From contig NW_005434624.1 of assembly GCF_000315625.1 (NCBI RefSeq), forward strand, positions 51,400 to 101,399: DNA of 50,000 nucleotides, written 5' to 3'. The position numbers were made by a program, and so were the translations under genes. This document shows, in pieces, positions 1 through 10,554 of this stretch. This DNA comes from Guillardia theta CCMP2712 (taxonomy: Eukaryota; Cryptophyceae; Pyrenomonadales; Geminigeraceae). The notes beneath the pieces were generated by a model that saw nothing but the letters and a program-made list of their open reading frames with translations, did no database searches and was not told where the DNA came from. Positions within the stretch are counted from its first letter, which is position 1, and every line of letters begins with the position of its first letter.

Positions 1-1306
1 CACTCGTCCTTCCATCCCGTCCACGCTCGTCTCCTCGCCCCCTCGCCTCGTCTCGCCTCTCTTTGTCTGGTCTCTCTCCCTGTCCTCTGCTTCCACACGA
101 CCCTCTCTGCCCAGGCCTCCAGCTGAGCTTGCATCAAGCTTCTGACCTGGCGGTGAGGGGCGGCCTTTCCGTCGTCATTGCGCTCCTTTGCCCATCCCTG
201 CCAAGCCTCGAAGTGCGCCCTCCTCTCCCGCCGCCCCCGACGATCTCCCAGCTGCCGCCCCAGGCGCATCTCCTCTGCCTTGGCCCTCCTCCTCAGCCTC
301 CAGGCCCTTATGTACCCTCCCAGCCTCCGCCCTCCCAAGACCTCTCGTAGCCTCTCCCCCCTCTTGCTTCTCTCTTCCCTGTCTGCCAGCCCCGCTGCCA
401 GCCCTTCCCACCCTCCTCGCATCAGCCCTAGCGCCTGGCGTGCCCCCCTCCTCTCAGCCTGCCGTCTCCTCTCCCGGCTGGCGGCCCATGCCCCCTTCCA
501 GTCCCTGAACGCTTCCTCCTGCCGCCCTTCTATCTCCGCCTCTCCCTCCGCCTCTCGCGCTCGCAGCAGGCCCTCCACCGCCCTCCCCCGTGCTCGCCCG
601 GCCTCTCCGACTGCCGCCCACGCCTCAAGCGCCTTGCCCAGCCTCTGCGTCCTCCCCCGCGCCTCAGCCCTCGCCCTCGCCCTCGCCCTTCTCCGCCCTT
701 GCATGCTCCCTTCCTGCCATGCCCTCACCAGCCGCCTTGCTTCTGCCTCCTCCTGGCAGCGTGCAAGGCTCGCAAGGATCCTCCTCCCCTCTGCCTTGGT
801 CGCGCACTCGTCCTTCCATCCCGGCCACGCTCGTCTCCTCGCCCCCTCGCCTCGTCTCGCCTCTCTTTGTCTGGTCTCTCTCCCTGTCCTCTGCTTCCAC
901 ACGACCCTCTCTGCCCAGGCTGCCAGCGGCCGGGCTGCAAGCGACAAGTACAGCCGAGGCCGAATGCCTTTGCTCCAGCGCCTGGCTCGATTCGACTCCT
1001 CCTGCCAAGCCTCGAAGTGCGCCCTCCTCTCCCGCCGCCCCCGACGATCTCCCAGCTGCCGCCCCAAGCGCATCTCCTCTGCCTTGGCCCTCCTCCTCAG
1101 CCTCCAGGCCCTTATGTACCCTCCCAGCCTCCGCCCTCCCAAGACCTCTCGTAGCCTCTCCCCCCTCTTGCTTCTCTCTTCCCTGTCTGCCAGCCCCGCT
1201 GCCAGCCCTTCCCACCCTCCTCGCATCAGCCCTAGCGCCTGGCGTGCCCCCCTCCTCTCAGCCTGCCGTCTCCTCTCCCGGCTCGCGGCCCATGCCCCCT
1301 TCCAGT
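1..1306. repeat. 804-bp-period tandem duplication inside the Sfi1-like gene
   Basis: Bases 1-502 align with 805-1306 at a constant offset of 804, which is 268 codons, so the reading frame is kept. Identity is nearly complete over both flanks, but block 112-199 versus 916-1003 is unrelated in sequence while equal in length. The duplication starts inside the window only because the window cuts the first unit; further units may lie to the left. Confidence 0.9.
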
Positions 1307-4195
1307 GTTCCAATGACATGTGTTTCAATTCGATTTCGTTTCGTTTCTGTTTTTCGTACATTCTTTTGATTTTCCGTATTTCATGTTTTGATTGTAGTTG
1401 TATGGAGGTCCATTGTTTCCATGCTGCTTCTGCATGATGTTTGTCGTTCTTGACTTGGATTCGTGTTTGAATTCTTGCTACTTGTTTTGCGATGTGGGTT
1501 GTTTCTTTCCACATCGAGAAGACTGTAGCTGATGTTGTCGCACTGGTCACGCTAATGATTGTTGTCTTGTTTTTGACTCGTTCCACCAGCTTCAAAAGGA
1601 ACGCGAGGTAGAGTTGCTGTCTTCGCCTTGTCTTCGTCAAGACTCTCCAGCTCTCCGACCTCTCGTTTTTCATCTTCTCCTCTATTGCCATCCATCGCAT
1701 CCGAAGTAGCAGCAGCCCCGCATTGAGGCATGTCAAGTGCCACCCTTGAAGCATCCGCCTGCTCAATCGCTGAGCTCGACCGGCTTGTCTCAGGCTCACA
1801 GTCCCTGCCATCCTCTTGGTCACAAGTGTCACTCGCTGCCATCGCTTGGCTGCTGTCAGCAACATCAACCGTCTCCGCGTCTCCTCAAGTCGCCCATCTC
1901 TCTGGGAAGAAGCAGCAGCACTGATCACCAGCAGTTCACCTGTCGACGACCATCTCCTGCTCCACATCCGCAGCCTCGCTTGTAGCCTCCTGCCATCGGC
2001 GTCTGCCGTATGACTCGACCACCGAAGGAAGCATCTCAGAACTCTCCGCTCTTCCCTCCTCCGCCACCATCCTTCCATTCTTCTCCTTCCCACCCGTCGC
2101 CGTCTAGAATGAGCACTCCACATAGCGACGGCTCTCTTGGCCAGACTTTTTCGTCGCTTCAGGGCCTGCAGCATGAGCGTCTTGCGCGACCTCAGAGACG
2201 AGAACGAGTGAGACCAGGCGGTCAGGACAGACTTGGAGAGGCGAAGCCTTCGAGCGACGTCAAACCTCCTGGTGAGAACCTTGTGCTCCTTTCTCGCCAG
2301 ACAACATGCGTGCAAGGCATGAAACGACGTCTTGTACCTCCTGTTTCTCGAGTTGACTTGCAAGCGAGCAGCAGCCTGATGGGTATCCGCTAGGAGCCTC
2401 CATTCCTCCACCACCTTCGTCATTCTCTGCCTGCTTGTTCGCCTCCACACCTGCTGCATCACGAGCAGCAAGAAGGCTACGGATGCACTACGACTGCATG
2501 CCAGCGATCGCCAAGCAAAGAAGGAGCTGACGAGTCGCGTTCGCTCCCAGCGCGTAGAGATCCTCACTTGCCTGACCGTGAGTGACGAGTGAGCTGCCCC
2601 GCGCTTCTTCCACCTCTCCATCGCAGCTCTGCTCCTCTCCCTCTTCCTTCGATCGTAAGATCGAGCAACAAGTCGAGCTAGCACTCCTGCTTGACGAGCG
2701 CGTAGCATCAAGGCATGAAGCACTCGTCGCATCTCAATCATCAGCCGCATGGCGTGGACGTAGGTGAGAGACGCCTGTCTCGCTAGAGCAGGATCTTTGT
2801 ACCAAGCAGGAGGAGCTCCAAACATCAAACCCCCTAGGAGCAATGCAGCGAATGTCTCAGACTTGCGCGGCAAATCTGCCCAACAGAAAGGTGGGACAGC
2901 AGTAGCGCGACAAGCGAGAAAGACTTGAAGACGGAGAAAGCTGGAGGGGGAGGAGAGCGAAGGACTTGCTGGTAGACTTGAAGCTTCCACAAGAGCATGA
3001 CAGTGTTCAAGCGATGCCTCGCCTGCTTCCGCTTTGCCTCCTCCACAGCACGATCTGTCAAAATCTTTTCGGACATCAGATGGCAAATGCGATGAAGCAA
3101 CCATCGACGAAACCAAAACAACAAGCAAGTGAGGCCAAGGCTCTTGGACAGTCGCGCAGACAACTGGGACCTTCGATGAACTTGTTTCCAGTCTCTTAGG
3201 GTTTGGTCGCAGAGGACGAGGCAGTGTCGCTGAGCGATGCGTCTTTCAAGTATCTTGAGCCGTCGTGAGCAGCACGAGTAGCGCCAACAAGAGAAGCATC
3301 TCCTCTTCTGCAACGAGTCTCTGATCCTCTCCTCCTCCCGTTCCTTAACTCGCTTCTTCCAACCTCTCATCGTCTTTGCTTGCAGGGCGACATGGCTTGC
3401 TAGGCTGCTCTGCCGATGCTTCTTCTCGCAGAATCGATTCCACGCGCACCAAGCGTGAGCAAGAGACAAACGCGACAGACGCTCGCAGAGCCTCTGCGTG
3501 GCCTCTCGTCGGCTCTGACGGAGCTTGACAGAGATTATCTTGTCCTTCCACTGAAACATCGCCCTGCTGGCGTACAGCGAGGGCAAGACTAGCTCAGCTT
3601 TGTGGAGAGCTGACACCACGGGGTAGCGATGAGCTCCGACGTACCCGTTGAAAGCTTCTGCTTCCACCATCTTGATGAGGTTGTGCTGAATATGCAAGGA
3701 CGTCTGAGGAGGAGGAAGAACGCGATGCTGCAAGCTCAGAGTGCGGAAGTTCTGGAGGAGAAGCCACTGCGAGCTGAGAAGGTTTCGGATGGATGAATGC
3801 TCTGCAATAGCTCGCCTTAGACGCTGGAGCGACTGATCTGCCTTGTGAAGCACCAGGAGCGTTAGCCTGCCGTCCTTGCTCAGGATCGCTTCCCTCCATG
3901 ACCTCCAAGTCTCCTTAGTCCTCGCGTATCGGCGTGCTGAGTGAAAGATCCCCAAGTTCACCAGCAGCACCCACCACCGCCAGACCCGCTTGAGCCCTTG
4001 AGCTCCCAGTCTCGTGCCTTCCCTCTTGTAACATGATCCTTCACTGACTCCTCGATGCTCCTGGATGGCTGAGCACCATGCGGCAAGCACAGCATATGCA
4101 GTCTTACGCGAGGCAAACCACTTGAGACGACTTATCTCTGTCTCGATGAGGACCGTTGAATCCCATCGCTGCTGCCCCTGCACAAGGAAAGACAT
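1..4195 (-). CDS. Sfi1-like centrin-binding repeat protein (3' end beyond window)
   Basis: Proteins of the Sfi1 family form long helical fibres at centrosomes or basal bodies and bind centrin through repeats of about 30 residues carrying a conserved Trp. Here the frame from the ATG at 4195 shows Trp repeats such as LRDWKQVHRR, AWCAWNRF and CFSCWRYS. It closes at a TAG at 2834-2836. From about 2900 down to base 1 a second minus-strand frame is open without any stop (about 960 codons) and shows the same repeat, for example AMERWKKR, SFFAWRSL, VLTAWSHSF, CFLRWSSH. The frames join either by a small intron (phase-compatible GT...AG pairs exist between about 2990 and 2790, e.g. acceptor cgagacag before 2776) or by a frameshift; I cannot decide which. 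The C-terminus lies left of the window, so at least 1,350 residues are present. The last 430 contain an in-frame duplication. Repeat type is seen; centrin binding is inferred. Confidence 0.75.
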
Positions 4196-4327
4196 GACGA
4201 AGGCCCGGTCTAGACTAAGTTTTCAAGCCGTGAATGCTTCAAGTCCGCAGCAGCATAAGACAAAGTTCTTGCTCCCTACCTCTCGTTCCCGCCCCCCCTG
4301 CCCGCAGGCTCCACTATCATTGTCCGA

Positions 4328-4364
4328 GTCTCCCACGCGCTTGTCCCACAAGCGCGTGGGAGAC
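4328..4364. promoter_or_regulatory. Perfect 17-bp inverted repeat, 3-nt loop
   Basis: The arms gtctcccacgcgcttgt and acaagcgcgtgggagac pair perfectly around ccc. It lies 133 bp upstream of the Sfi1-like ATG, so it would fall in that gene's promoter or 5' UTR. A third partial copy of the tctcccacgcgc word follows at about 4387-4400. Function is unknown. Confidence 0.6.
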
Positions 4365-4514
4365 GGGGTGAGGTGTCTCTCCCATGTCTCTCCCACGCGC
4401 CGCTCTCAGGCTGGGCCCATGCTCGGCGCTCAGTCAGGCTTCCAGTCCCATCAAGCTGTGCCAAACTCTGTCATCTTCCGAACATCACAAAAAAAAAAAA
4501 AAATTCGCCGTGTG

Positions 4515-5240
4515 ATGCGCGGGGATGCGGTCCCGAGGCTCCCGGAGTCCGGGGCCGGGGAATCCGACGGACTCGATCGGCCCGGTGACCGCTCGGACCG
4601 TCGGGCGCCCGGGCCCGGGGCCCGCGGCGGCCGGGACTGGCGGGCTCTCCCGAATGCCGCGGCTACTGCTAGGGCCTGATTGCCAAGTTGTCCGGGTTTA
4701 TCATGGGTCCGATCGGACTGAGGCTTTCGCCGGGTCACGGCCCGGGCCACGGCCCGGCCCGTTGTCGGACTATTCAATTGCCGGGCGGGCTGAGTCCGTC
4801 ACTATGTCACCGTAGGCTCGATGGCGTATCACGGTTCAACGGTCAAGGGCAGTTGGTTTCAAGTAAAGCCAGTGACTTGTTGAACCGGCCGCCGGCCGCA
4901 CAGACTCACCGTCCCGTGCTGTCAGTGACTCTTTGAATAAGTTTGGGGGACAGCAGCCTAACGGTTCACGGTTCAACGGTTGGCAGGATGGGGCCGGGCT
5001 TCAACGGCGACTAGGCCCTCGGAGTTGGCAAAGGTAAGTTAACTTTAAGTAAACTTGAACTTCGGAACTGGTTTAGGGTTTAGGGTTCTGAAACTACGTA
5101 AGTGGCCCGGCGGCGTCGGCCGGCCGGCCGGCCGGCCCGGGCACTGACGGGCACCCGACTGAGTGTCCCAGTCCGGGTTTAGTCGGCCGGGAAAGTTTCT
5201 TTAGGTCGCCGCTGGGCTGCTCCGACTGTCCCAAGGCAAC
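4515..5240. other. GC-rich intergenic island with CCGG/GGCC palindromes
   Basis: No supportable gene. The stretch is built of words such as ccgggcccggg, cggccggccggcc and repeated ggttcaacggt. Similar vocabulary recurs at about 36060-36800, 40555-40935 and 49019-49042, so this may be a dispersed noncoding family. Open frames inside it have no domain signal. Confidence 0.5.
5072..5087 (+). repeat. Two plant-type telomere repeats (TTTAGGG)2
   Basis: tttagggtttagggtt is two exact TTTAGGG units plus two bases. Two units can arise by chance or be an interstitial remnant; there is no longer array. Confidence 0.5.
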
Positions 5241-6465
5241 TCACCCCTTCGTCCTTCTCGAGGGAAATGAGGTGGGTGGTGGGTTGGAAAAAGGGGGGTA
5301 GGGGTGGTAGCGAAATGCAGGCAAGGCTCAAAGAGCGGGACAGGAAGCCGGTCAAGCACGCGAAGGGGTTGGGGGTAAAAGAAGGGGTGGTATCAGTCAG
5401 AAAGGGGGTAGGGGTATGAACAACTGGCGGGGGTGGGGTGCAGATGTGGCAAAGGACACAGGGGATATGAGGGGTGGGTAGAAGATTCTAGGAATGTGGG
5501 GTAGGTGATGAGAAGGTTCGAAGGGGGCGATGAGGGGTAGGGGTGGGGTAGATGGTATTTCATATCGGCGGAGACCCAAAGCAGAGAAAATGATGGAGAC
5601 AGAAAGCACGAGAGAAGACGAAGAGAGCGAGGGGGAGACTGTGAGAGGAAGTGAAGCGATCAATGAGTCAGAGGGAAAGACTGAAGCAATGAGGTGAAGA
5701 GAGGAGAACAGTGAGATGATCAGGTCAAAAGATTAGGAGGATGTGGATGAACAATAGGCAGAGTGAGGATGGAGATCTTGGGAGTTGGAGGAAGGTATGG
5801 GAAAAGATAGCAAGCAGCATGGTATCTGTGGAATTAGGTGTAAGATGAATGACGGGAACGAGAGCACAGCAAGAGGTGAACATCGAAGAGAGAGAGGAAA
5901 ATGGGTAGATTCTTTTGAAGAGCACAACAGTGAGTGCGTCAGGATGTAGTGTGGGAGTGAACTACTTCAGATACCAGGTATGATGCAAAAGAGTGTTGTT
6001 TCAACCAAAACCAAGTGTGCGAACTGCTGAGATAAGAGATCAGAGAGTTGTAGAGGACAAAATTTTCTAGAAACTCACGTGGTGGGAGCGCAAAAAAAGT
6101 AGGGCGAGAGTCGTGAAGAACGATAACCAGGGTGTAGATTGGCAGGAGAAGGAGTAAAACAGCTTAGAATGTGTCTTTTTGTTGTCCGATGAAAATTTAG
6201 GTGTCAGTAAGGAGAGCAGATGACTGAAAACCATTCATGGGGAGCACATTCTAATGTATTATGCAATAGTGATTGTTGCGATGCGGAGCGAGTGATGGTT
6301 TCGGTCGCAGATACCTTGAATGATGCATGAAAGTTGCCACAAACGACAGGTGAGGGCGACGAGAGCTGGTGTGAAGCTGTCATGTGCTGACATGTCCAGG
6401 AGCAGGTTACAGAAGAAGAAGTCTACAGCAGGAGAGCACATTGCACCAAGGGTCTCGGACACAAG
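5241..6465. other. Noncoding purine-rich region with GGGGTAGGGG tracts
   Basis: Between 5,265 and 5,560 the plus strand is rich in ggggtagggg and ggggtggggt runs that could fold as G-quadruplexes. From 5560 to 6250 it is generally purine-rich. No exon with a recognisable product was found; the last part is the presumed 5' flank of the START gene. Confidence 0.5.
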
Positions 6466-7816
6466 ATGAGCTTCCAACGCCCACGAGAGTGGACGTCAGT
6501 CCCGGAGTACAACGATATCATCGATCGGCTTTTTTCTGTGTGGGACAACTCGCCTTCTGCTCAGGAAGACTGGAAATCTGTGAGTAGAATCAAGTTTGAT
6601 TCGGCTCCCTGGATACCTTGACGCTCTTCTTTCCCTCATCCCCTTGATACCTCGACGCTCTTCTTTCCCTCCCGTTGCACTTCTGACTGGTCATAGGTGA
6701 GAGGAGGAGAATCACATGTGGTGGACATTCAGCCTGATCTGCATGGGCCGGTCAAGATGGCGAGAGGTCAAGGCTTTATCCGCGCTACCCCGCAAGAAGT
6801 CTTCCAGGTCCTCCTTCACGTGGAGCGACGGCCGGATTGGGATGATCTTTGTGACTACGGGAGCCAAGTAAGAGAAGGCGGAGTAGGGAGGGATGGAAGA
6901 AGCTTGGGAGGGAGGGATGGCAGAAGCTTGGGAGGGAGGGATGGCAGAAGCTTGGGAGGGAGGGACGGGAGAAGCTTGGGAGGGAGGGAGGGATGGCAGA
7001 AGCATGGGTCAACTCACTGAAGCTTGGGTCAACTCACTCACTCTTGCTCAGGTTCGCCAGCTTGGGGACAACGCGGACATTGTTTATCTGTCTTATCAAG
7101 GAAAGTTGGGAGTGTGCGCGAGAGACCTCTGCCTCCTCAGGTGCGGGAGAGGATGCGCAGAAGGGGATGGGGGGATGGGGGGATGGGGTGGGTGGTGAAG
7201 GAGTTGGGGAGTTGGGGAGTGGGCTTGGAGAGAAGTTGCGGTGACTCCACTGGCAGAGGTTGGCTTCAGAACCCTGACGGCAGCGCGATCCTAGTTGCCC
7301 ATTCGATAGAGTGCGGGGATGTTCCGAAAGTAGCGGGGAAGGTGAGAGCTGGGCAAGAGAACGAGGATGGGATGGGAGACGAGGAGCAGGGAGTGGGAGA
7401 GGGGACATGGGTGTTGAAGGAAGGGAACACAACTGACTGTGAGCAGGTGAGAGCAGAGTGTCACGACTGCGCGTACATGATCACGCCGATGGAGGACGGA
7501 TGTTTGTTCTCGTATGCCATTCAGCTGGACATGAAGGGATACGTTCCTCTCTTCTTCTCGTGAGTCCCAACATATGTTGGTGTGCCAGTCTGACAGCCGA
7601 GCAGGAATCTCATTCAAACTCAACACCCTCTTATCATCTCCATGCTCAGAAAAAACCTCGAGGTGAGCTTGCTGTCTATCTTGCCCTGGCTCTTGCTTCA
7701 TCCTCTTCCTTTGTTTCCTTGGCACTCACATTCAGCTTCAAGGGCGATGGATCGAGGAGCAACCAACTGAACTCTTGAATGTAAATAAAGCAACTGATCT
7801 TCGTTGTCGCTTGTAG
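6466..7816 (+). CDS. START-domain lipid-binding protein
   Basis: START domains bind a lipid or sterol in a deep pocket and act in lipid transfer or sensing. I read seven exons with consistent phases: 6466-6579, 6697-6867, 7052-7140, 7257-7341, 7447-7559, 7650-7662 and 7736-7816, giving 221 residues. START features are GFIRATPQEVFQVLLH then RPDWDDLC near the domain start, VYLSYQG in the middle and CLFSYAIQLDMKGYVP near the end. The sixth exon is only 13 nt. Intron 1 holds a 25-bp direct repeat (6613 and 6647), intron 2 a 24-bp minisatellite. AATAAA at 7783-7788 falls in the last exon. An alternative last intron of 36 nt (7780-7815, gtaaataa...ttgtag) would extend the protein by 29 residues. 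There is no membrane segment, so it is probably a soluble single-domain START protein; the ligand is unknown. Confidence 0.72.
6886..7010 (+). repeat. 24-bp intronic minisatellite
   Basis: Four to five copies of a unit near agaagcttgggagggaggga plus tggc lie in intron 2 of the START gene, with one copy carrying an extra gggа-like tetranucleotide step and the last copies decaying into agcatgggtcaactcactga. Confidence 0.8.
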
Positions 7817-8048
7817 ATCCCGTCAATTGTATTGGTCTCACATGTCCCCGATTCACATGACAGCTGCCTTGCGATCCGGGTTGGCAAGCGATCAGCATAC
7901 AAGTAGCAAGAGCTCTTCTCCCTGAGCATCTCGTGCAGTTTTGCGTATGTAGGACGTCACTGATACAGTCACATCATGTTCCTGAAACTTGACCGCACCC
8001 TTGCAGTTCTAGAACTGTGTAACAGACAGGCAGGCACAGGAGACGGGA

Positions 8049-8950
8049 TCACTTGCACGTGCCTTCAGTTGAAGAACATCCTAGTTTCTGTCGTACCAGC
8101 GATGGACGGACAACGTATGCAAGGAGCGCTCTTTCCTCGCTGGCTCGTCCTATCAGGACATCCGTCGGCAGGTCTGCTGGCGCCTGCAGCAACTTGGTTG
8201 CTCCATGCGGCGTGACAAGATAAGCATGAGAGCCCCAGTCGCTTTTCTTCACGGCCTCTACACACCCCGACAAGAAGAAGGCGGCTGGTCTTTGGATCCA
8301 CTTCATCTCCTTCCCGTACACTTCACGTCGCACGTCTTCAAGGCCAGAACTTCCTGCTACATCGGACACGCCCAGCAGCATCAGGTCCCATGGTAGGCAA
8401 CCAGAGACAGCCGAGTCGTTGCGGCACATGTCTCTTCCTGAATGGCATTCTCGCACGCTGCCGGACCACCAGGAAGAGAGCACGCGTCCTTCTCTCTCCG
8501 TGAACTCAGCATCGTCCTCCAGCACCAGACAGACCCCTTGCTCATCTCTGCAGCTTCGCCAGATCATCCGAGCCCCCGCCAAGTTGGCGAGTCGACCCCA
8601 AGCAGGTCGCCCTCGACCTCGGAAGAGCTCCTCTCCCAGCTCTCGCTTGATTTCCTGCGGGCTGTCAGCGAGGGACAGCTTCCGGATCTTCACCTCCTCT
8701 TGTGAGTAATGGAGCCCCTTGGTCTTGACAGCGATGGCCGCAGGAAGGAAGCAGAGCTGTTGCAACGTACGGAGGCGGCGCGCTTGAAATGCCTCGAAGC
8801 GTTGAGGGGCGTGAGGATGAAGACGATGGAGAAAGGCAGAGCTGAAAGAGAAGTCGAATGCTGATCAGCAGGCAGACATATTCGACCTGCCGGCTGTTGG
8901 TCGTCTGCCAATACCAAGAGGCTCGTAATTATGAACACAAGCAGAATCAT
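8049..8950 (-). CDS. GT25-like glycosyltransferase, apparent frameshift near the N-terminus
   Basis: GT25 enzymes transfer sugars (LPS galactosyl- or procollagen galactosyltransferases). The 238-codon frame 8765-8049 has the acidic metal-binding motif CLVLEDDAEF, the internal DLMLLGVSD block and the late SHAYLVTPHGATKLLQ block with a following PTDVLIG, in family order. Upstream, ATG 8950 begins a signal-peptide exon (MILLVFIITSLLVLADDQQ), donor at 8886, acceptor before 8841. Spliced in its only available phase, this exon reads PFSIVFILTPLNASR, typical of the family's first strand, but then runs out of frame; the continuation QRFEAFQARRLRTLQQL is in the next frame. A one-base error or a real mutation near 8795-8815 would explain it. 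The protein would act in the secretory pathway. Convergent with the START gene, 232 bp apart. Confidence 0.65.
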
Positions 8951-9011
8951 CTGGAACAATCAGAACAAGAAAAAGAATGGTGGCGATTGGGAAAATGAAG
9001 AAGATTAAAGG

Positions 9012-9436
9012 AAATGAGAGGAGAGGAGACGAGATGAGATGAGATGAGATGAGATGAGATGAGAGGAGAGGAGACGAGACGAGATGAGATGAGATGAGAT
9101 GAGATGAGAGGAGAGGAGAGGAGAGGAGAGGAGACGAGAGGAGACGAGATCAGATGAGACGAGATGAGATGAGAGGAGAGGAGAGGAGATGAGATGAGAT
9201 GAGATGAGAGGAGAGGAGATGAGATGAGATGAGATGAGATGAGATGAGAGGAGAGGAGAGGAGATGAGATGAGATGAGATGAGAGGAGATGAGATGAGAT
9301 GAGATGAGACGAGATGAGAGGAGATGAGATGAGATGAGATGAGAGGAGAGGAGATGAGATGAGATGAGAGGAGATGAGATGAGATGAGAGGAGAGGAGAT
9401 GAGACGAGATGAGACGAGATGAGACGAGATGAGTTG
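9012..9436 (+). repeat. (GAGAT/GAGGA/GAGAC)n pentanucleotide satellite
   Basis: About 85 pentamers alternate in small blocks of gagat, gagga and gagac with almost no phase loss. It is fully purine/T-asymmetric: the other strand is pyrimidine-rich. It lies upstream of the GT25-like gene, whose transcription points away from it. Confidence 0.9.
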
Positions 9437-9483
9437 AGATAGCGGGAGATTTATTCCTGTTTATTGACTGATTTAGGTCACCC

Positions 9484-9530
9484 GGGGCTAGGGGTAGGGG
9501 GTAGGGGGTAGGGGGTAGGGGGTAGGGGAC
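9484..9530 (+). repeat. (TAGGGGG)n G-rich heptamer repeat
   Basis: Five to six copies of tagggggt-type heptamers, a G-quadruplex candidate related to the ggggtagggg tracts elsewhere in the window. 9531-9970 downstream is purine-rich with (gaggag) and (gatgatg) runs and no gene. Confidence 0.75.
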
Positions 9531-9973
9531 GGGTGAAAGGTTGTGAGGTGTCCGAAACCATACGACGATGACGATGAAGAAGATGATGATGGTGATGATG
9601 GCGATGGCAGGTGATGGGAGGAGGAGGAGGAGGAGAGGAAGAGAACTATGGTGTGAAGATTGACATGAAGAAGAGGCAAAGGATGACAGGATGAATGAGA
9701 GGATGAGGGGGCTATCAGAAAGGAAGACACGTCAGGGAGATTCTGGGAGGCGGGAGGGGTGAAGGGAGGGGAAGAATGAGGAAGGGAAACGCGAGTATGG
9801 TAGGGAAGGTCAAGAACGCATGTAGGTCATAAGAATGCGATAAACATGCACGACCTTCAAGATAGGTGACATTCTACTTCGCCTTGGAGCGATATGAAAC
9901 CATTGAGAGGATTCGGCTTACAGATAGACGAGAGACGACTTTGAACTTGACGACTTTGATTTCATATAGTGTG

Positions 9974-10488
9974 ATGCTCTACATTGGAATCTTTCAATGT
10001 TCTTTCCTCCTGAAGTATTTGTCAGTCATCTGCCACACTGCCAACGCCATCTCCGCGACCGCCAACCACATCTTGGTCAAGGAGGAGGCCAAATGCCTGG
10101 AGCTGAAGAAGAGCATCGAGTCGGCTTCGGACGTTCTCAGCAAGGTATCCTTGCTCGCTTGGTCCTCTTCAACTGAACGTCTGTTTGCCTTCAGTTCCAA
10201 GAAGTCGCCAAGGAGCACAGGTGCGCACTATCAAAGTGCAAGCAACCCTCTCACTCCTTGCAGTACCTGCCCTTCTGGCAAGAACGGAGGGTCGCTGGGT
10301 GAGTTTGGGCCGGGTCAGATGGTCAAGGAGTTTAATGATGTTGTTTTCACCACCGGCAAGGTGAGGATCGTCAAGGCCATGCTGGTCGGTGACGGACATG
10401 GCAGGTCGGCAAAGTTGAAGGCCCCGTGCAGACTCAGTTTGGTTATCACTTGATCTTGATCACGAAACGAGGCAACGAAGCCATGTAA
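9974..10488 (+). CDS. Parvulin-type peptidyl-prolyl cis-trans isomerase
   Basis: Parvulins isomerise prolyl bonds during folding or signalling. Four exons join in phase: 9974-10144, 10195-10220, 10264-10360 and 10405-10488, giving 125 residues. The family motifs are intact and in order: ATANHILVKEEAKC, TCPSGKNGGSLGEFGPGQMV, EFNDVVFTTGK, and GPVQTQFGYHLILITKR. There is no WW domain, so it resembles small Par10/Par14-like or organellar forms rather than Pin1. The start is the least certain part: ATG 9974 gives a hydrophobic 24-residue leader, but 9978-10018 could also be intronic with a further exon upstream. The leader might be a targeting sequence. Introns are 43-50 nt. Confidence 0.82.
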
Positions 10489-10554
10489 CTTGTCTTATCT
10501 TCATCTCCTTTTTCTTCTCGTAAGGCTTGCTGGAGGTCCTGATAGTAAAAGACT

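Noticed and set aside
178-1437. 419-codon plus-strand frame rich in Ser/Pro/Ala
   Set aside because: It lies antisense to the Sfi1-like frame, whose Trp repeats are meaningful; the plus frame is just complementary GC-rich codons.
5072-5087. Chromosome end or subtelomere marked by TTTAGGG
   Set aside because: Only two units, with genes on both sides; too short to call a telomere.
5397-5927. Hydrophobic minus-strand frames
   Set aside because: Pyrimidine-rich strand of a purine tract gives Ser/Leu/Phe/Pro codons by composition alone.
9012-9436. CRISPR-like array
   Set aside because: Pentamer units without spacers, in a eukaryotic context.
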